Assembly (NCBI GenBank): GCA_963736305.1
Contig: CAVTOD010000007.1
Coordinates: forward strand, 62,001-126,000
Source: DASUPK01 sp963736305
Lineage (GTDB): Bacteria > Actinomycetota > Thermoleophilia > Solirubrobacterales > 70-9
DNA length: 64,000 bases
Direction of reading: 5' to 3'
Positions 41,797 to 50,234 of the stretch are shown here, piece after piece; position 1 is the stretch's first letter; each line of letters starts with the position of its first letter. The notes under the pieces are model-generated. The model worked only from the letters and a program-made list of their open reading frames with translations, did no database searches and had not been told where the DNA came from. A program made the position numbers and the translations under genes.

Positions 41797-43004
41797 ATGG
41801 GCGGCATGAGGCGGGCAGGCGCACCGACCGCCGTGGTGGTGGCGATGGCCGCTGCCGCCGGCGCGTCCGCCCAGGCCGAGCCCGCAACGCCGGGGTCCGG
41901 GTCGCTGGGCCGTGCGGTCGTGATGGTTGCGACTCCGGACCTCCCCGTTCATGCGCCGAGCGGGGACCTCGCACAGTGGAACCTGATCCGAGAGGGTGCC
42001 CCACGCGCCTGGGATCTCTCCCGGGGCACCGGCGCGGAGGTGGCGATGGTCGACTCCGGCGTGGACGGTGGCCATCCCGACATCGCGAGGCAGATCGCCG
42101 GAGCCGCGGCGTTCGGGACCAGCTCGCCCACCACCGACACGGTTGGCCACGGGACGCACACCGCCGGGCTCGCGTGTGGCGATTCGGACAACGGCTTCGG
42201 GACCGCCTCGATGGGCTTCGACTGCTCCCTCTACATCGCGAAGCTCGCCCTCCCCGGCGCGTGCTCGAATGTCGCCGCCGCGATCACCGCCGCGGCGAAT
42301 CGCAGCAGCGCCGTGATCAGCACGAGCCTCGGAGGGTGCGACAGCGGGCTCATCCCGGCCTTGAGCTACGCGCAGTCCAGGGGCTCGGTTCTCGTGGGCG
42401 CCGCCGACAACGACCCGAATCCAGACGGGTCGTGCGACACCTTCCCGCTGCCCGACCCGCACGACTGCATCTATCCGGAGGAGTGGCTGCAGCCCAATGG
42501 AACCGGGCCGGCCGCCAGCTTCGACCGCGGCCTCGTCGTCACCTCGGCGAAGTACGACGGGACCCGCTCGTCGTTCGCAGAGCAGACGAACCGGGTTTCG
42601 GTCGCCGCGTTCGGGTCAGCCACCGACGCAGTCGGGGGTCAGCAGCGGCAGCCGCATGGGGTCGTGGTCGCTCCGACACCGAGATCGAAATCGGTCGCAT
42701 TGCCGGGCCAGGTGCTCCAGGATCAAACGGGCCAGGCGAGATCACGGGTTCGTGACCCTGAAGATCAAGCGCCACGACACCTCCGGAAGCACCAGCTGCG
42801 TCAACCTGCCGACCGCCGGCGTCAAGAAGGTTCTTGTCTTCGCGTCGGTGAGGGGCGGGCGCGTACCACCGGATCGGCAAGACGAGCAAGGCGAAGTTCC
42901 GCTTCCGGCCCAAGGGACGTGGGAGCTACCGCCTCTACTCGATCGCGGTCGACAGCGCCGGGAACCGCGAGGCGGCTCCGGTCCAGCCCGACAAGAAAAT
43001 CTAG
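41797..43004 (+). pseudogene. Frameshifted subtilisin-like (S8) secreted protease
   Basis: The first 270 or so residues encode a signal peptide and an S8 domain with catalytic Asp (MVDSGVD, D86) and His (GHGTHTAG, H118). The frame then loses the family: the GTSMA serine motif is missing. Pieces of a C-terminal beta domain appear in other frames (FVTLKIKRHDTSGSTSC near 42750-42800; KFRFRPKGRGSYRLYSIAVD ending with TAG at 43002-43004). At least two frame changes and loss of the Ser region make it a broken gene, or a badly assembled one. Confidence 0.75.
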
Positions 43005-44446
43005 CCGGGGAGGTCGGCGCCGGCGGCGAGGTCCGCCTGGGCGCGGGCCTCGGCGGCCTCGGCGGCCGCGAGCAGGTCGCCCAGCGACTCTGACAAGCCG
43101 GTGGCGAGCATCTCGATGTCCTCCATGGCGTCGTAGTCGCCGAGCAGCCCGAAGTCGATGCCGCCGTTGTAGGACATGATCGCGATCGCGAGCGCGTGGT
43201 TCTCGGGCAGGAAGGCGACGGGAAAGACGTCCTGGAGCTCCCGCCCAAGCACGTAGAGCGGGATCTGCGGGCCGGGCACGTTGGTGACGATCAGGTTGAA
43301 CAGCCTGGTGGAGAAGTTGATCCGCGAGGCCTGCGCGAGCAGCGTCGGCGGCGCGAAGTCGTTGAAGCGGGAGATCACCTCGGCTCCGAGCGCCTGCTTG
43401 GACTCCTTCAGGCTGCCCATCGCGCGCTTGACCGCCTCCAGCCGCTTCACGGGGTCATCGATGTAGACGGGCAGCGGCCCCCGCATCGCGGCGATCCGGT
43501 TGCCGAGCTGGCCGCGCTCGTCCTCCGCGCGGATCGACACCGGGACGAGGGCTCGCAGCTCGAGCCCCTCCGTCTTCAGGCCACGGCTCCGCAGCCAGCT
43601 TCGCAGGGCGCCGCTGACGACGGTGAGCACGACGTCGTTGACGGTTCCACCGAATGTGTCCTTGATCCGCTTGAAGTCGCCCAGCTCCGAGCGGGTCCAG
43701 GCGAACCGGCGATGGGATCCGATCTCGGTGTTGAGCGGTACGTCCGGCGCCGGGTTGGTGAAGTTCCACGCCACCTCGCCGAGGGCCTCGGCCGCCTCGA
43801 CGACCTTCCGAGTGGTGCGCGTCGGATTGCTCGCGGCGCGAACCGCCCGTCGCGCCAGCTTGAACGGAGTCTCGCTGAGCTCCGCAGCCCCGCGGGCCGC
43901 GAGCTCGGCGGAGGAGGGGGAGGGCTGCGGCACCCAGTCGCGGTCGGGCTCGATCGGCTCGGGCACCGGCTTGACGTCGAAGAGGACGGTCGCGATGTCG
44001 ACCCCGGAGACGCCGTCCACGAGGGCGTGGTGGGTCTTGGTCACGATCGCGAAGCGGTTGCGCTCCATGCCCTGGACGAGCCAGAGCTCCCAGAGCGGCT
44101 TCGAGCGGTCGAGTGCCTGGGAGAAGAGGCGGCCGGCGATGTTGCGCAGCTGCTCCTCGGATCCCGGCGCGGGGAGGGCGGAGTGCCGGACGTGGTAGGC
44201 AAGGTGGAAGTGCGGATCGTCCACCCAGAACGGCCTGCCCGTCTCGATCGGCGGAAAGGCGAGCTTCTGGCGGAACCGCGGCACCAGGTGCAGGCGACTG
44301 CGCACGTGGTTCAGGAAGTCGTCGTAGGTGGGCGGCGGCCCCTCGAAGAGGAGGATCGCCCCCACGTGCATGTGCGCGCTCGAGGTCTCGTTCGTGAGGA
44401 ACGAGGCATCGATCGAGCTCAACCTCTCCATGTGTCCCTGTGCCAT
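43001..44446 (-). CDS. Wax ester synthase/diacylglycerol acyltransferase (WS/DGAT)
   Basis: This 481-residue protein has the family start MERLSSIDASFL, the catalytic HHALVDG (139-145), the WES_acyltransf domain and the C-terminal DUF1298 (NLIVTNVPGPQIPLYVLG, NGGIDFGLLGDYDAMED). It makes storage triacylglycerols or wax esters at the membrane. Start ATG 44446 has a TAGGCT box 8 nt upstream; ATG 44431 is an alternative. It is divergent from ispH. Confidence 0.92.
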   Translation of the reverse strand: MAQGHMERLSSIDASFLTNETSSAHMHVGAILLFEGPPPTYDDFLNHVRSRLHLVPRFRQKLAFPPIETGRPFWVDDPHFHLAYHVRHSALPAPGSEEQLRNIAGRLFSQALDRSKPLWELWLVQGMERNRFAIVTKTHHALVDGVSGVDIATVLFDVKPVPEPIEPDRDWVPQPSPSSAELAARGAAELSETPFKLARRAVRAASNPTRTTRKVVEAAEALGEVAWNFTNPAPDVPLNTEIGSHRRFAWTRSELGDFKRIKDTFGGTVNDVVLTVVSGALRSWLRSRGLKTEGLELRALVPVSIRAEDERGQLGNRIAAMRGPLPVYIDDPVKRLEAVKRAMGSLKESKQALGAEVISRFNDFAPPTLLAQASRINFSTRLFNLIVTNVPGPQIPLYVLGRELQDVFPVAFLPENHALAIAIMSYNGGIDFGLLGDYDAMEDIEMLATGLSESLGDLLAAAEAAEARAQADLAAGADLPG

Positions 44447-44454
44447 CCGGCGCA

Positions 44455-44460
44455 AGCCTA
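44455..44460 (-). promoter_or_regulatory. Putative -10 box of the WS/DGAT gene
   Basis: TAGGCT (minus strand) ends 8 nt before ATG 44446. Confidence 0.55.
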
Positions 44461-44486
44461 GCCTCTCGGCGCCGAGGCGCGGCCGC

Positions 44487-44492
44487 TACCCT
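44487..44492 (+). promoter_or_regulatory. Putative -10 box of ispH
   Basis: TACCCT ends 8 nt before the GTG of ispH; the two divergent -10 boxes are only 26 nt apart. Confidence 0.55.
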
Positions 44493-44500
44493 GCTCAGGC

Positions 44501-45496
44501 GTGCCCTCTGCCTCCGAAAACGCTTTGGCAGGCCCTTCCAAGGTCCTGCTCGCAGCCCCGCGCGGCTACTGCGCGGGCGTCGATCGCGCCGTGCAGACGG
44601 TCGAGCATGCGCTCGATCTGTACGGCGAGCCGATCTACGTGCGCAAGGAGATCGTCCACAACAAGCACGTCGTGCACCAGCTGGAGAAGAGGGGCGCCAT
44701 CTTCGTCGAGGAGGAGACCGAGGTGCCGGAGGGCGAGATGGTCGTCTTCTCCGCACACGGTGTCGCGCCGAGCGTCCACGAGAATGCGGAGAAGCGCCGC
44801 CTCCGCACGATCGACGCGACCTGCCCCTTGGTCACCAAGGTCCATGTCGAGGCGCGCAAGTTCGCCCAGGACGGCTACACGATCGTCCTGATCGGCCACG
44901 AGGGCCACGAGGAGGTCGAGGGGACGACAGGCGAGGCCCCGGAGAGGACCGTCCTGGTGCAGACCGAGTCCGACGTCGACGACCTCGAGGTCGACGACCC
45001 CGACCGGATCGCCTACATCACCCAGACCACCCTCTCGGTCGATGAGACGAGCTCGATCATCGCGCGCCTCAAGGAGAAGTTCCCGAACGCGCGCGGGCCG
45101 AAGACCGATGACATCTGTTACGCCACGACCAACCGCCAGCAGTCCGTCAGGGCGCTCGCCAAGGAGTGCGACCTGGTTCTGGTTATCGGCTCCACGAACT
45201 CATCGAATTCGAACCGCCTGGTCGAGGTGGCCCGCGAGCACGGCGCCGACTCGTACCTGATCGACAACTGCGGCCAGGTGGAGGAGTCCTGGCTCGATGG
45301 GGTGAAGACGGTCGGCATCACCTCCGGCGCCAGCGCCCCCGAGGAGCTCGTCGAGCAGCTGGTCACCTTCTTCCGCGAGCGCGGCGCCGACGACGTCTCC
45401 GAGCTGAAGACGGTCGACGAGGACGTCCGCTTCATGCTCCCCGGTGAGATTCGCAAGGAGCTCGCCGGAGCTCAGGGCACCGCGGCCGCGAACTGA
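44501..45496 (+). CDS. ispH: 4-hydroxy-3-methylbut-2-enyl diphosphate reductase
   Basis: This 331-residue protein has the three conserved cluster cysteines C24 (RGYCAGVDRA), C108 (DATCPLV) and C206 (DICYATTNRQ), and the substrate residues in SAHGVAPS and GSTNSSNSNRL. It performs the last step of the MEP isoprenoid pathway with a [4Fe-4S] cluster. It starts with GTG. Fe-S supply would come from the suf genes further on. Confidence 0.97.
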   Translation: MPSASENALAGPSKVLLAAPRGYCAGVDRAVQTVEHALDLYGEPIYVRKEIVHNKHVVHQLEKRGAIFVEEETEVPEGEMVVFSAHGVAPSVHENAEKRRLRTIDATCPLVTKVHVEARKFAQDGYTIVLIGHEGHEEVEGTTGEAPERTVLVQTESDVDDLEVDDPDRIAYITQTTLSVDETSSIIARLKEKFPNARGPKTDDICYATTNRQQSVRALAKECDLVLVIGSTNSSNSNRLVEVAREHGADSYLIDNCGQVEESWLDGVKTVGITSGASAPEELVEQLVTFFRERGADDVSELKTVDEDVRFMLPGEIRKELAGAQGTAAAN

Positions 45497-46293
45497 ATCG
45501 AATAGATCAGGAGGCCGGGCGAAGGCTCCAGCTCGAGCCGATGGCGCTCGGTCCGCTCGTGCGCCGTCAGCTCCTGCAGCCCGGCATGGGTGACTTCGAT
45601 CGGGTCGTGCTCCTCCCCGTCCATGCGGACCGCGATCCGGCCCTCTCCGTCCGTGGCCGCGTACGCACCGCCCGCCTCGTATTGGAATTCCAGCGAAGCC
45701 TCGCCCTCGGTCGCCGACCACGGCTCCTCCGTCGATCCGCCCGGGAACTGCTCGGGGGTGGGGGCGATCACCTCGACTCCCGGGGGGTCCGAGGGCCGGA
45801 TCGGATCGAGCAGCGGGGGCCAGTCGCGATCCCCGTTCGTGTCCGGAAGCACCTCCCGGATCACCTGCTCGGTGCCGGCATAGTCCCCCTCGCCGAGGTG
45901 GTACCAGCGCAGCGCGCCTCCCTGTCCCCAGAGGAAGAGGGCCGGCCAGCCGTGTGGCTCGTAGAGGCGCCAGAGGGCGAACTCGCGGTCGACCGCGACT
46001 GGCCAGTCGATGCCCAGTCGCTCCGTGGCAGCCGCGACTACGTCCTGGTCCTGGGTGAACGGGAAGCGAGGGGAGTGGACGCCGATCAGGGCCAGACCCT
46101 CGCCCTCGTAGCGCTCGCGCCAGGCGCGCAGGTAGGGAAGGGTGCGGACCGAGTTGAGCTGCGCGAGGTCGAAGAAGTGGACGAGCACCGGGCGCGCAGC
46201 CGCCAGCCGGTCGATCGACTCGACGGGCTCTCCCACCCAGTCAAGGCCGGTCGGGATTGGCGGAATGGCAATGTCGGGACGGGGAGGCCGCAG
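45472..46293 (-). CDS. TlpA-like redoxin lacking the CxxC pair
   Basis: This 273-residue protein has a thioredoxin-like domain (VLVHFFDLAQLNSVRTLPYLRAW, GLALIGVHSPRFPF, HGWPALFLW), where a redox-active CxxC would normally sit at LNSVRT; no Cys is there. A C-terminal beta-rich domain (about 180-270) resembles the DipZ C-terminus. It ends by overlapping ispH on the other strand. The first ordinary start (GTG 46236) would cut off IAIPPIPTGLDWVG, a typical N-terminus. A CTG at 46293 sits exactly 7 nt after a TACCCT box, so I start it there. Confidence 0.75.
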   Translation of the reverse strand: MRPPRPDIAIPPIPTGLDWVGEPVESIDRLAAARPVLVHFFDLAQLNSVRTLPYLRAWRERYEGEGLALIGVHSPRFPFTQDQDVVAAATERLGIDWPVAVDREFALWRLYEPHGWPALFLWGQGGALRWYHLGEGDYAGTEQVIREVLPDTNGDRDWPPLLDPIRPSDPPGVEVIAPTPEQFPGGSTEEPWSATEGEASLEFQYEAGGAYAATDGEGRIAVRMDGEEHDPIEVTHAGLQELTAHERTERHRLELEPSPGLLIYSIQFAAAVP

Positions 46294-46300
46294 GTGGCGG

Positions 46301-46306
46301 AGGGTA
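46301..46306 (-). promoter_or_regulatory. Putative -10 box of the redoxin gene
   Basis: TACCCT (minus strand) ends 7 nt before the proposed CTG start at 46293. Confidence 0.5.
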
Positions 46307-46343
46307 TGCTCCCGGCGTCCCCGACGAGTTAGGAGTGATCTCT

Positions 46344-46961
46344 GTGAGTGAAGTCCTTTGGGAACGGATCGAAGAGAGTCGGGCCCGTCACAACGTGCTC
46401 GAGCATCCCTTCTACGTGCGCTGGTCGGCAGGCGAGCTGAGCCGCGAGGAGCTCGCTCGGTATGCCGGGCAGTACCGCCACGCGACCGAAGCCCTCGCCC
46501 GCCTCTGCAGCCAGGCCGCCGAGACCGCCCCCGACGGCCACCGCGATGAGATCACGGCGCACGCCATCGAGGAGGAGGCCCACGTCGGCCTCTGGGACGA
46601 CTTCGTCGAGGCCGCCGGCGGCGAGATCGGCGCCGAGCCCACGCCCGAGACGGCCGAATGCGTGACGGCGTGGACCGCGCCCGAGGGCTACCTGGAGCAG
46701 CTCGCGCGGATGTACGCGATCGAGAGCGGCCAGCCGGAGATCGCCCGAGTGAAGCGCGAGGGACTGAGCCGCTTCTATGGGATCGACGGTGGTCCCGGCA
46801 GCGAGTACTTCAAGGTCCACGAGAAGGCCGACCACGCCCACACCGAGGAGTCCCGCCGGCTGATCGAGGAGACGATGGCGCCGGAGGACGAGGACGTGCT
46901 CGTCGCGGCGGCCAAGTCCGCCTTCGAGGCCAACTGGCGGCTCCTCGACGGAGTCAGCTGA
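46344..46961 (+). CDS. PqqC/TenA-like (heme-oxygenase-like fold) protein
   Basis: This 205-residue all-helical protein starts HNVLEHPFYVRWSAGELS and has Glu/His candidates for a metal site in HAIEEEAHVGLWDDF and KVHEKADHAHTEE. This fits the PqqC/TenA/CADD superfamily, several members of which are di-iron oxidases. AGGAG lies 8 nt before GTG 46344. Substrate unknown. Confidence 0.75.
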   Translation: MSEVLWERIEESRARHNVLEHPFYVRWSAGELSREELARYAGQYRHATEALARLCSQAAETAPDGHRDEITAHAIEEEAHVGLWDDFVEAAGGEIGAEPTPETAECVTAWTAPEGYLEQLARMYAIESGQPEIARVKREGLSRFYGIDGGPGSEYFKVHEKADHAHTEESRRLIEETMAPEDEDVLVAAAKSAFEANWRLLDGVS

Positions 46962-46974
46962 ACACTGGACTCTG

Positions 46975-47184
46975 ATGCGCGGGCGTTACCGGTGGATGGG
47001 CGACCGCGTGATCGGGATTGCGCTGGGCATCCTGCTCGGCCTGGTGGTGATCGTGATCTTCCTGTTCCTGGGATCGCGCAACACCATCGACGAGCCGTCG
47101 CTCTCCGGCGGGGCCACGACCCAGACCCAGACGCAGCCCGCGGCGCCGCCGCCCAAGGTCTCGAAGCCGAAACCGGGGAAGTAG
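46975..47184 (+). CDS. Small single-pass membrane protein
   Basis: This 69-residue protein has one strong membrane helix (IGIALGILLGLVVIVIFLFL) and a Thr/Gln/Pro/Lys-rich tail ending PKVSKPKPGK. It lies 13 nt after the PqqC-like gene. ATG 46996 is an alternative start. No family known. Confidence 0.55.
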   Translation: MRGRYRWMGDRVIGIALGILLGLVVIVIFLFLGSRNTIDEPSLSGGATTQTQTQPAAPPPKVSKPKPGK

Positions 47185-47196
47185 GGTTCTTGATCG

Positions 47197-47793
47197 ATGG
47201 AATCCGCAATGCGAACCGTCCATAGGATCCGGCTGGCGAGCATCTTGGCGGTCGGCGTGTTCGCGCTGCACCAGCTGCGCTACCTGATCGCCTTCGGCGG
47301 GTCCTCCTCCGCCGAGCTTGCTCAGGAGGGGCATCGCTACATGTCGGCCCTGTTGCCGCCTGTCTCCGTGCTCGTCCTGGCGGCGATCGTGGCGACGTTG
47401 ATACGCGGAACCGAGGGCGCGTCACCAAGCCGCCCCCCGCTGGCTCGCCGCAGCGCGATCTTCGCGGGCGCGCTGCTCGCCGTCTTCGTTGGGCAGGAGC
47501 TTTTCGAGGGACTGCTCGCCACCGGCAGCCCGGCCGGCCCCGCTGGCGTCTTTGCCGGCGGTGGGTGGATCGCGTTCCCGCTCGCCCTGGGCATCGGGAC
47601 CCTGGCGGCGCTGCTCGCGCGCGCACTGGAGGGCGTGGAGCGTGCGATTGCCGTGATGCACGCGGAGCGCCGGGTGCGACCGCGCCCACCCGCGGTCAGC
47701 GGCAGGCCACTTTCCGTCCGCGCGATCCGGCTTGCCCGTGTCCCTCTGGCCTTCGGCCTCGCTCGGCGTCCGCCTCCGCCGGCACCTGCCTAA
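47197..47793 (+). CDS. Integral membrane protein
   Basis: This 198-residue protein has four hydrophobic segments (about 14-33, 52-68, 85-103, 120-140) and an Arg/Pro-rich cytoplasmic tail. It resembles no family I can name. It lies 12 nt after the small membrane protein, suggesting an operon. Confidence 0.55.
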   Translation: MESAMRTVHRIRLASILAVGVFALHQLRYLIAFGGSSSAELAQEGHRYMSALLPPVSVLVLAAIVATLIRGTEGASPSRPPLARRSAIFAGALLAVFVGQELFEGLLATGSPAGPAGVFAGGGWIAFPLALGIGTLAALLARALEGVERAIAVMHAERRVRPRPPAVSGRPLSVRAIRLARVPLAFGLARRPPPPAPA

Positions 47794-47871
47794 GTAGGTG
47801 CCAATTCGCGCGCGTTTCGCTCTCGTTTGGGCAGCGAGGGACGGTGCGCATACCCAAGGAGGTATCGCCGA

Positions 47872-48258
47872 ATGCAATCGAATGCTGTGCGGCTCGGCCT
47901 GCTGGTCGCCGTGATCGTCGCTGCGGTGATCGTGTTCGTCGTGCTCAAGAACAACAACGGCAATTCGAGCAGCGACACAAGCAAGGGCGTACAGGTCCTG
48001 AACGTGGATGCGAGCGGCAATCCGGTCGGCGGGAAGAAGACGCTGACCTACAACAAGGGCGATCAGGTCCAATTTCGCGTGAACCTGGCGAAGCCCGAGG
48101 AGGAGGTCCACGTCCACGGCTACGAGATCGAGAAGCCCGCCGAGCACAGCCCGGTCGCGTTCTCCTTCCGGGCCAATCTCGACGGCGTCTTCGAGATCGA
48201 GCTGCACAAGCTCGACAAGACCGAGACGCCGATCGCGGAGCTCCAGGTCAACCCATGA
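47872..48258 (+). CDS. Membrane-anchored cupredoxin-like protein
   Basis: This 128-residue protein has an N-terminal anchor (LGLLVAVIVAAVIVFVVL), an Asn/Ser linker and a beta-sandwich with the cupredoxin-like stretch KGDQVQFRVNLAKPEEEVHVHGYEIE and the closing GVFEIELHKL. The usual Cys copper ligand is missing, so copper binding is doubtful. AAGGAGGT sits 8 nt before the ATG. Its stop overlaps the ATG of the following polytopic protein. Confidence 0.75.
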   Translation: MQSNAVRLGLLVAVIVAAVIVFVVLKNNNGNSSSDTSKGVQVLNVDASGNPVGGKKTLTYNKGDQVQFRVNLAKPEEEVHVHGYEIEKPAEHSPVAFSFRANLDGVFEIELHKLDKTETPIAELQVNP

Positions 48259-49706
48259 GATTGATCCCGAGACTGAAGCTCGCCACGGGGCTCGCGCTCG
48301 CGAGTCCCGTGGCGGCTCTTCTCTTCCCCGACGTCGCCTCGGCGCACGCGCTGGTCGGCCGCAAGGACCTGCCCGTCCCCGCCTGGCTCTTCGCCTGGGG
48401 GGCCTCGCTCGTCCTGATCATCTCGTTCGCGCTGCTGTCCGTCGCCTGGACCACGGCGCGGCTACAGGACGAGGACTGGCGCCCAATGCCGCGCTGGTTC
48501 TCGCGGGTGGTGCTCAACGCGGGAACCCAGCTCGTCTGCGGCCTGATCGGGGTCGGGCTGTTCGTGCTGGTGCTCTACGCCGGCTTCAGGGGCATCGAGG
48601 ACCCGACCCAGAACTTCGCGATCATCTTCGTCTTCTACACGTTCTGGCTGGGGCTGGTCCTGGTCAGCGTGCTGTTCGGGGACGTCTTCCGGGCCTTCAA
48701 TCCGTGGCGAGCGATCGGCCGGACGATCTCGGGCGGGTTCCGTCTTGTGGCGGGCCAATCCGCCCCCGCACCGTTCACCTACCCGGATGCGCTCGGCCGC
48801 TGGCCCGCGGTGATCGGCGTCCTGCTGTTCATCTGGCTGGAGCTGATCGCCGGCGGAGGCGCATCGCCGACCCCGCACAAGGTCGCCGTCGCCACGCTGG
48901 TCTACACCGGCATCACCTTCATCTGCATGGCGCTGTTCGGGGTGGAGGAATGGATCAGGCGCGGCGAGGCGTTCAACGCCTACTTCGGGATGTTCTCCCG
49001 GCTCGGTCCCTTCGAGGTCCGCGACGGCCAGGTCGGCCGCCGCAAGTTCCTGACCGGCGCCGCCCAGTGGGCGGCCATTCCCGGCGCTGCAGCCCTCGTG
49101 CTCACCTCGATCGCGGTGACCAGCTTCGACGGCGCCCAGGAGGGCGTCCTGTCGGGCTCGATCCGGTGGACCTTCGAGCGCTGCAGCGACCTCGGCTTCA
49201 GCCTCCCCGACTCATTCCGGATCTCGAACAGCATCTGGCTGCTGATCACGCTGGCCGCGGTCTCCGGCCTCTACTGGCTCGGGGTCGTCGGTATGCACAC
49301 CGTTCGCGGCTCGCCTCCGGCCAAGGAATTGGGTCGCTCGTTCGCTCACACCCTGATCCCGATCGCGCTGGCCTACCTGGTGGCGCACTACTTCAGCGCG
49401 TTCCTCTACCAGGAGCAGGCCCAGTTCACCTACATCCTCTCCGACCCCCTCGGGCACGGCTCCGATCTGTTCGGGACGGCCGGTGGCGGCATCAACTACG
49501 GGATCGTCAGCTCGAACACGGTCTGGTACGTCCAGGTGGCGGCGCTCGTGGTCGGCCACGTCGTCGCGCTCACGCTGGCCCACGACCGCGCGCTCGCGGT
49601 CTACGACAACGTGCGCCACGCCTCCCGCTCGCAGTACTTCATGCTCGCGGTGATGGTGGGATTCACCTGCTTCGGGTTGTTCCTTCTCTCTCAGGCAAAC
49701 GCCTAG
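48255..49706 (+). CDS. Polytopic membrane protein coupled to the cupredoxin-like gene
   Basis: This 483-residue protein has a signal-like N-terminus ending at SAHALVGRKDLPVPAWLF and about eleven membrane helices. Similar actinobacterial proteins are common next to cupredoxin-like genes; some entries are called fenitrothion hydrolase, a name I would not rely on. The ATGA overlap shows it is made together with the upstream protein. A role in redox or metal handling is inference. The 36-nt hairpin repeat begins right after its stop. Confidence 0.65.
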   Translation: MRLIPRLKLATGLALASPVAALLFPDVASAHALVGRKDLPVPAWLFAWGASLVLIISFALLSVAWTTARLQDEDWRPMPRWFSRVVLNAGTQLVCGLIGVGLFVLVLYAGFRGIEDPTQNFAIIFVFYTFWLGLVLVSVLFGDVFRAFNPWRAIGRTISGGFRLVAGQSAPAPFTYPDALGRWPAVIGVLLFIWLELIAGGGASPTPHKVAVATLVYTGITFICMALFGVEEWIRRGEAFNAYFGMFSRLGPFEVRDGQVGRRKFLTGAAQWAAIPGAAALVLTSIAVTSFDGAQEGVLSGSIRWTFERCSDLGFSLPDSFRISNSIWLLITLAAVSGLYWLGVVGMHTVRGSPPAKELGRSFAHTLIPIALAYLVAHYFSAFLYQEQAQFTYILSDPLGHGSDLFGTAGGGINYGIVSSNTVWYVQVAALVVGHVVALTLAHDRALAVYDNVRHASRSQYFMLAVMVGFTCFGLFLLSQANA

Positions 49707-49742
49707 CGGCCACCAGTGGCCGCGATCTGATGGCGAAGCCGA
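49707..49742 (+). repeat. Hairpin-plus-tail 3' element, copy C
   Basis: Hairpin GCGGCCA / TGGCCGC followed by GCGATCTGATGGCGAAGCCG. It starts at the base after the TAG of the polytopic membrane protein. It has the same length and tail as copy B at 12534, with a different but still pairing stem and loop. Confidence 0.6.
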
Positions 49743-49799
49743 GTAATTGCTGGGCGTGCCCGTTCCACGACGAGGGGAGGCTGACATACTCGAACGGGC

Positions 49800-49958
49800 A
49801 TGAGCATCGACCCTCCGCTCGCCCATGTTGGGCACTGGTATCTGTGGATTCCCTATGTCATCCCGGTCATCGTCGTGTTGGCAGCGTCCCTCCACGCCTT
49901 CCGAGCGCAGCGCCGCGAGGATCGCGAGAATGAGAGCCCCGAGGAGTCAAGGCCCTAG
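49800..49958 (+). CDS. 52-residue single-pass membrane protein
   Basis: ATG 49800 to TAG 49956-49958. The protein starts MSIDPPLAHVGHWYLW, has one membrane helix (IPYVIPVIVVLAASLHAF) and a charged tail (RAQRREDRENESPEE). Composition and helix-charge layout look like a real gene. It follows the cupredoxin/polytopic pair and may belong to the same function. Confidence 0.6.
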   Translation: MSIDPPLAHVGHWYLWIPYVIPVIVVLAASLHAFRAQRREDRENESPEESRP

Positions 49959-50030
49959 AGGTGTCCGAAATCCGCAGCTCGGGGATCTCGATCAGAACCC
50001 TCTCGACGAAGCCAACTTGACCGGCTCGAG

Positions 50031-50234
50031 CTACTCGATCGGGGCGTCGAGCGCGTCCCAGTCTGCCTTGCTGGCGAACTTGGTCAGCTTGGTCCCCTGG
50101 TTCACGGCCCGGAATGCGTAGCGCACCTGGGTCTGGCCGTCCTTGCCCTGACGCTCATAGGTCGTCTTCTTGACCTCGGACTCCGGGATCTGGACCTTCT
50201 CTCTGAGCTTGACGTCGTAGAACTCGATAGCCAT
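50031..50234 (-). CDS. Small conserved-looking soluble protein
   Basis: This 67-residue basic protein starts MAIEFYDVKLREKVQIPES and contains a KTTYERQGKDGQTQVRYAF stretch, with no Cys and no membrane segment. GAGAGGAA lies 7 nt before the ATG. It could be a small beta-sheet nucleic-acid or protein binder, but I recognise no family. Confidence 0.65.
   Translation of the reverse strand: MAIEFYDVKLREKVQIPESEVKKTTYERQGKDGQTQVRYAFRAVNQGTKLTKFASKADWDALDAPIE

Noticed and set aside
46257..46343. N-terminal extension of the PqqC-like protein from ATG 46257
   Set aside because: It overlaps the divergent promoter and redoxin gene; AGGAG and the family start point to GTG 46344.
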